Assembly: GCF_019904175.1 (NCBI RefSeq)
Contig: NZ_CP061913.1
Coordinates: 9,362,001-9,426,000, forward strand
Reading direction: 5' to 3'
Length of the DNA: 64,000 nucleotides
From: Dactylosporangium vinaceum
GTDB lineage: Bacteria; Actinomycetota; Actinomycetes; Mycobacteriales; Micromonosporaceae
Part shown: positions 62,712 to 64,000 of the stretch, piece by piece
Layout: every line of letters begins with the position of its first letter
Position numbering within the stretch: the stretch's first letter is position 1
Program-made: the position numbers and the translations under genes
The notes under the pieces: model-generated
The model's input: only the letters and a program-made list of their open reading frames with translations
Told to the model about the DNA's origin: nothing
The model's database searches: none

Positions 62712-63816
62712 TGGTCTGCATCAGCTCCGCGAATCGATCGAACAGGTAATCCGCGTCGTGCGGCCCCGCTGCCGCCTCCGGGTGGTATTGCACGGTGAAG
62801 GCCGGGGTGTCGAGGCAGCGCAGGCCCTCGACCACGTTGTCGTTGAGGCAGACGTGGCTGACCTCGACGGCACCGAACTCGGTGGTGACTTTCTCGTCGA
62901 GCGGCGCCTTGACCGCGAAGCCGTGGTTGTGGCTGGTGACCTCGACCTTGCCGGTGGTGCGGTCGAGCACCGGCTGGTTGATGCCGCGGTGGCCGTAGCC
63001 GAGCTTGTAGGTGCCGAACCCGAGCGCGCGGCCCAGGATCTGGCTGCCGAAGCAGATGCCGAACAGCGGGATCCGCTCCCCCATGACCGCCCGGGCCAGC
63101 TCGACCGGGGCGTCGGCGGTGGCCGGGTCGCCGGGGCCGGGCGAGAAGAACACCGCGTCGGCGCCGAGGGCCTTGATGTCCGCGAGGGTCGCCGAGGCCG
63201 GCAGCACGTGGGTGGTGACCCCGCGGGCGGCGAGGCGGCGGGGCACGTTGCGCTTGATGCCCAGGTCGATCGCCGCGACCGTGAGCCGGTGCTCGCCGAC
63301 GGCCTCCACGGTGTAGCGCCGCGGCGTGCTGACCTCCGCGGAGAGGTCGGCGCCGAGCATCTCCGGCTGCTGGCGGACGCGCTCGAGCAGCCCCTCGGGG
63401 TCGTCGTCGACGCTCGACACCCCGACCCGCATGGCACCCCGCTCGCGCAGGTGCCGGGTCAGGGCCCGGGTGTCGATGCCGCTGATCCCGACGACGCCCT
63501 CGGTCGCGAGCCGGTCGTTGAGGCTGCCGGTGGCCCGCCAGTTGGAGTAGGTCCGGGACGGGTCGCGCAGGACGTAGCCGGCGACCCAGATGCGGTCCGA
63601 CTCGTCGTCCTCGTCGTTGATGCCGGTGTTGCCGATCTGCGGCGCGGTCTGGACGACGACCTGGCGGTGGTAGGAGGGGTCGGTGAGCGTCTCCTGGTAA
63701 CCGGTCATACCGGTGTTGAAGACCGCCTCGCCGAACGTCTCACCGACGGCGCCGAAGGCCTCTCCGCGAAACGTGCGCCCGTCTTCCAGTACAAGCAAAG
63801 CTTCTCTGTGCTTCAC
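62704..63816 (-). CDS. carA: Carbamoyl phosphate synthetase small subunit
   Basis: The 370-residue glutaminase has the nucleophile cysteine in [13 protein letters not shown] and the catalytic His-Glu in [13 protein letters not shown]. The N-terminal domain is [20 protein letters not shown]. Start is GTG 63816, overlapping the pyrC stop (GTGA). Confidence 0.97.
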
Positions 63817-64000
63817 CGTGTCGCCTTTCCGTTCAGCACCGTCGGCTCGCCGCGCAGGTAGGTCGCCTCGATGCGGCCGCGCAGCTCCATACCGGCGTAA
63901 GGGGTGTTGCGTGAGCGGCTGGCCAGTGCCGTCGGGTCGACGGTCCAGCGCACGCTCGGGTCGAAGATCGCGATGTTGGCCGGCTGCCCGACCTCGATGG
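63813..64000 (-). CDS. pyrC: Dihydroorotase, C-terminal part (5' end outside window)
   Basis: Only the last ~62 codons are present. Reading in, they give [20 protein letters not shown], a [20 protein letters not shown] segment and the end [10 protein letters not shown], as in actinobacterial dihydroorotases. It precedes carA in the pyrimidine operon (pyrC-carA-carB-pyrD-pyrF), and its TGA overlaps the carA GTG. Confidence 0.9.
   Translation of the reverse strand, partial: IEVGQPANIAIFDPSVRWTVDPTALASRSRNTPYAGMELRGRIEATYLRGEPTVLNGKATR

Overview
This 64 kb window is very GC-rich and comes from an actinomycete (Actinomycetota). The signs are mihF, a SARP regulator, a LAL-type LuxR regulator, a SigE-like sigma factor, leaderless-looking promoters, and the conserved core orders carA-carB-pyrD-pyrF-mihF-rpoZ-coaBC-metK-priA and infC-rpmI-rplT-trmH-pheS-pheT. 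The Micromonosporaceae are my best guess, from overall gene style and the ERS-coding intergenic repeats; nothing in the window proves the family. Most genes lie on the minus strand. They are packed into operons joined by 4-base ATGA or GTGA stop/start overlaps. I see no tRNA, rRNA, CRISPR array, transposase or prophage.

Layout. 1-881 is the 5' part of a 14-TM MFS exporter behind a palindromic operator. 931-6816 is a four-gene overlapping operon: SARP regulator, M20 deacylase, GNAT acyltransferase and N-succinylamino-acid racemase-like enzyme. It matches the known D- to L-amino-acid conversion route. 6897-7523 holds a PH-domain gene and a 59-residue protein with a TTG start. 8204-10243 is a YtrA-type GntR regulator with its ABC transporter. 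10244-18551 holds an oxidoreductase and the arginine cluster argC-J-B-D-F-R-H, with an ARG box placed over a probably leaderless argC promoter. 18597-24213 has a secreted protein, ohr, and AraC and LuxR regulators. 24300-28694 is a small glycan segment: polytopic membrane protein, epimerase, GT2 and nucleotide-sugar dehydrogenase.

28869-34963 is the translation block pheST, trmH, rplT, rpmI and infC. infC begins with AUC and has an attenuator-like hairpin in its leader. 35060-38983 holds hisG, hisE, a GerMN/Gmad2 protein and a SigE-like sigma factor. 38985-42697 is the riboflavin operon ribD-ribE-ribBA-ribH under an FMN riboswitch. 42921-49237 holds a DUF4142 protein, a REC-GGDEF protein, rpe, a hemerythrin, rsmB, fmt and def. 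49302-51936 is a plus-strand ABC exporter and P-loop kinase joined by a repeat array. 51877-64000 is priA, metK, coaBC, rpoZ, mihF and the pyrimidine operon, ending inside pyrC. No gmk lies between mihF and rpoZ, where it is usual.

The most unusual feature is a dispersed repeat family seen three times. It occurs as three tandem 83-bp units between argJ and argB, as four ~81-bp units between the ABC exporter and the kinase, and once at the ribE/ribBA junction. Each copy or array begins exactly on the stop codon of the upstream gene (ATGA or GTGA) and encodes a related peptide (MSGSERS.. / MSGNERS.. / MSASKRS.. followed by AAHQ.AQ or similar). It then ends on, or runs into, the start of the downstream gene. 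It looks like an element that spreads into operon junctions while keeping stop-start translational coupling.
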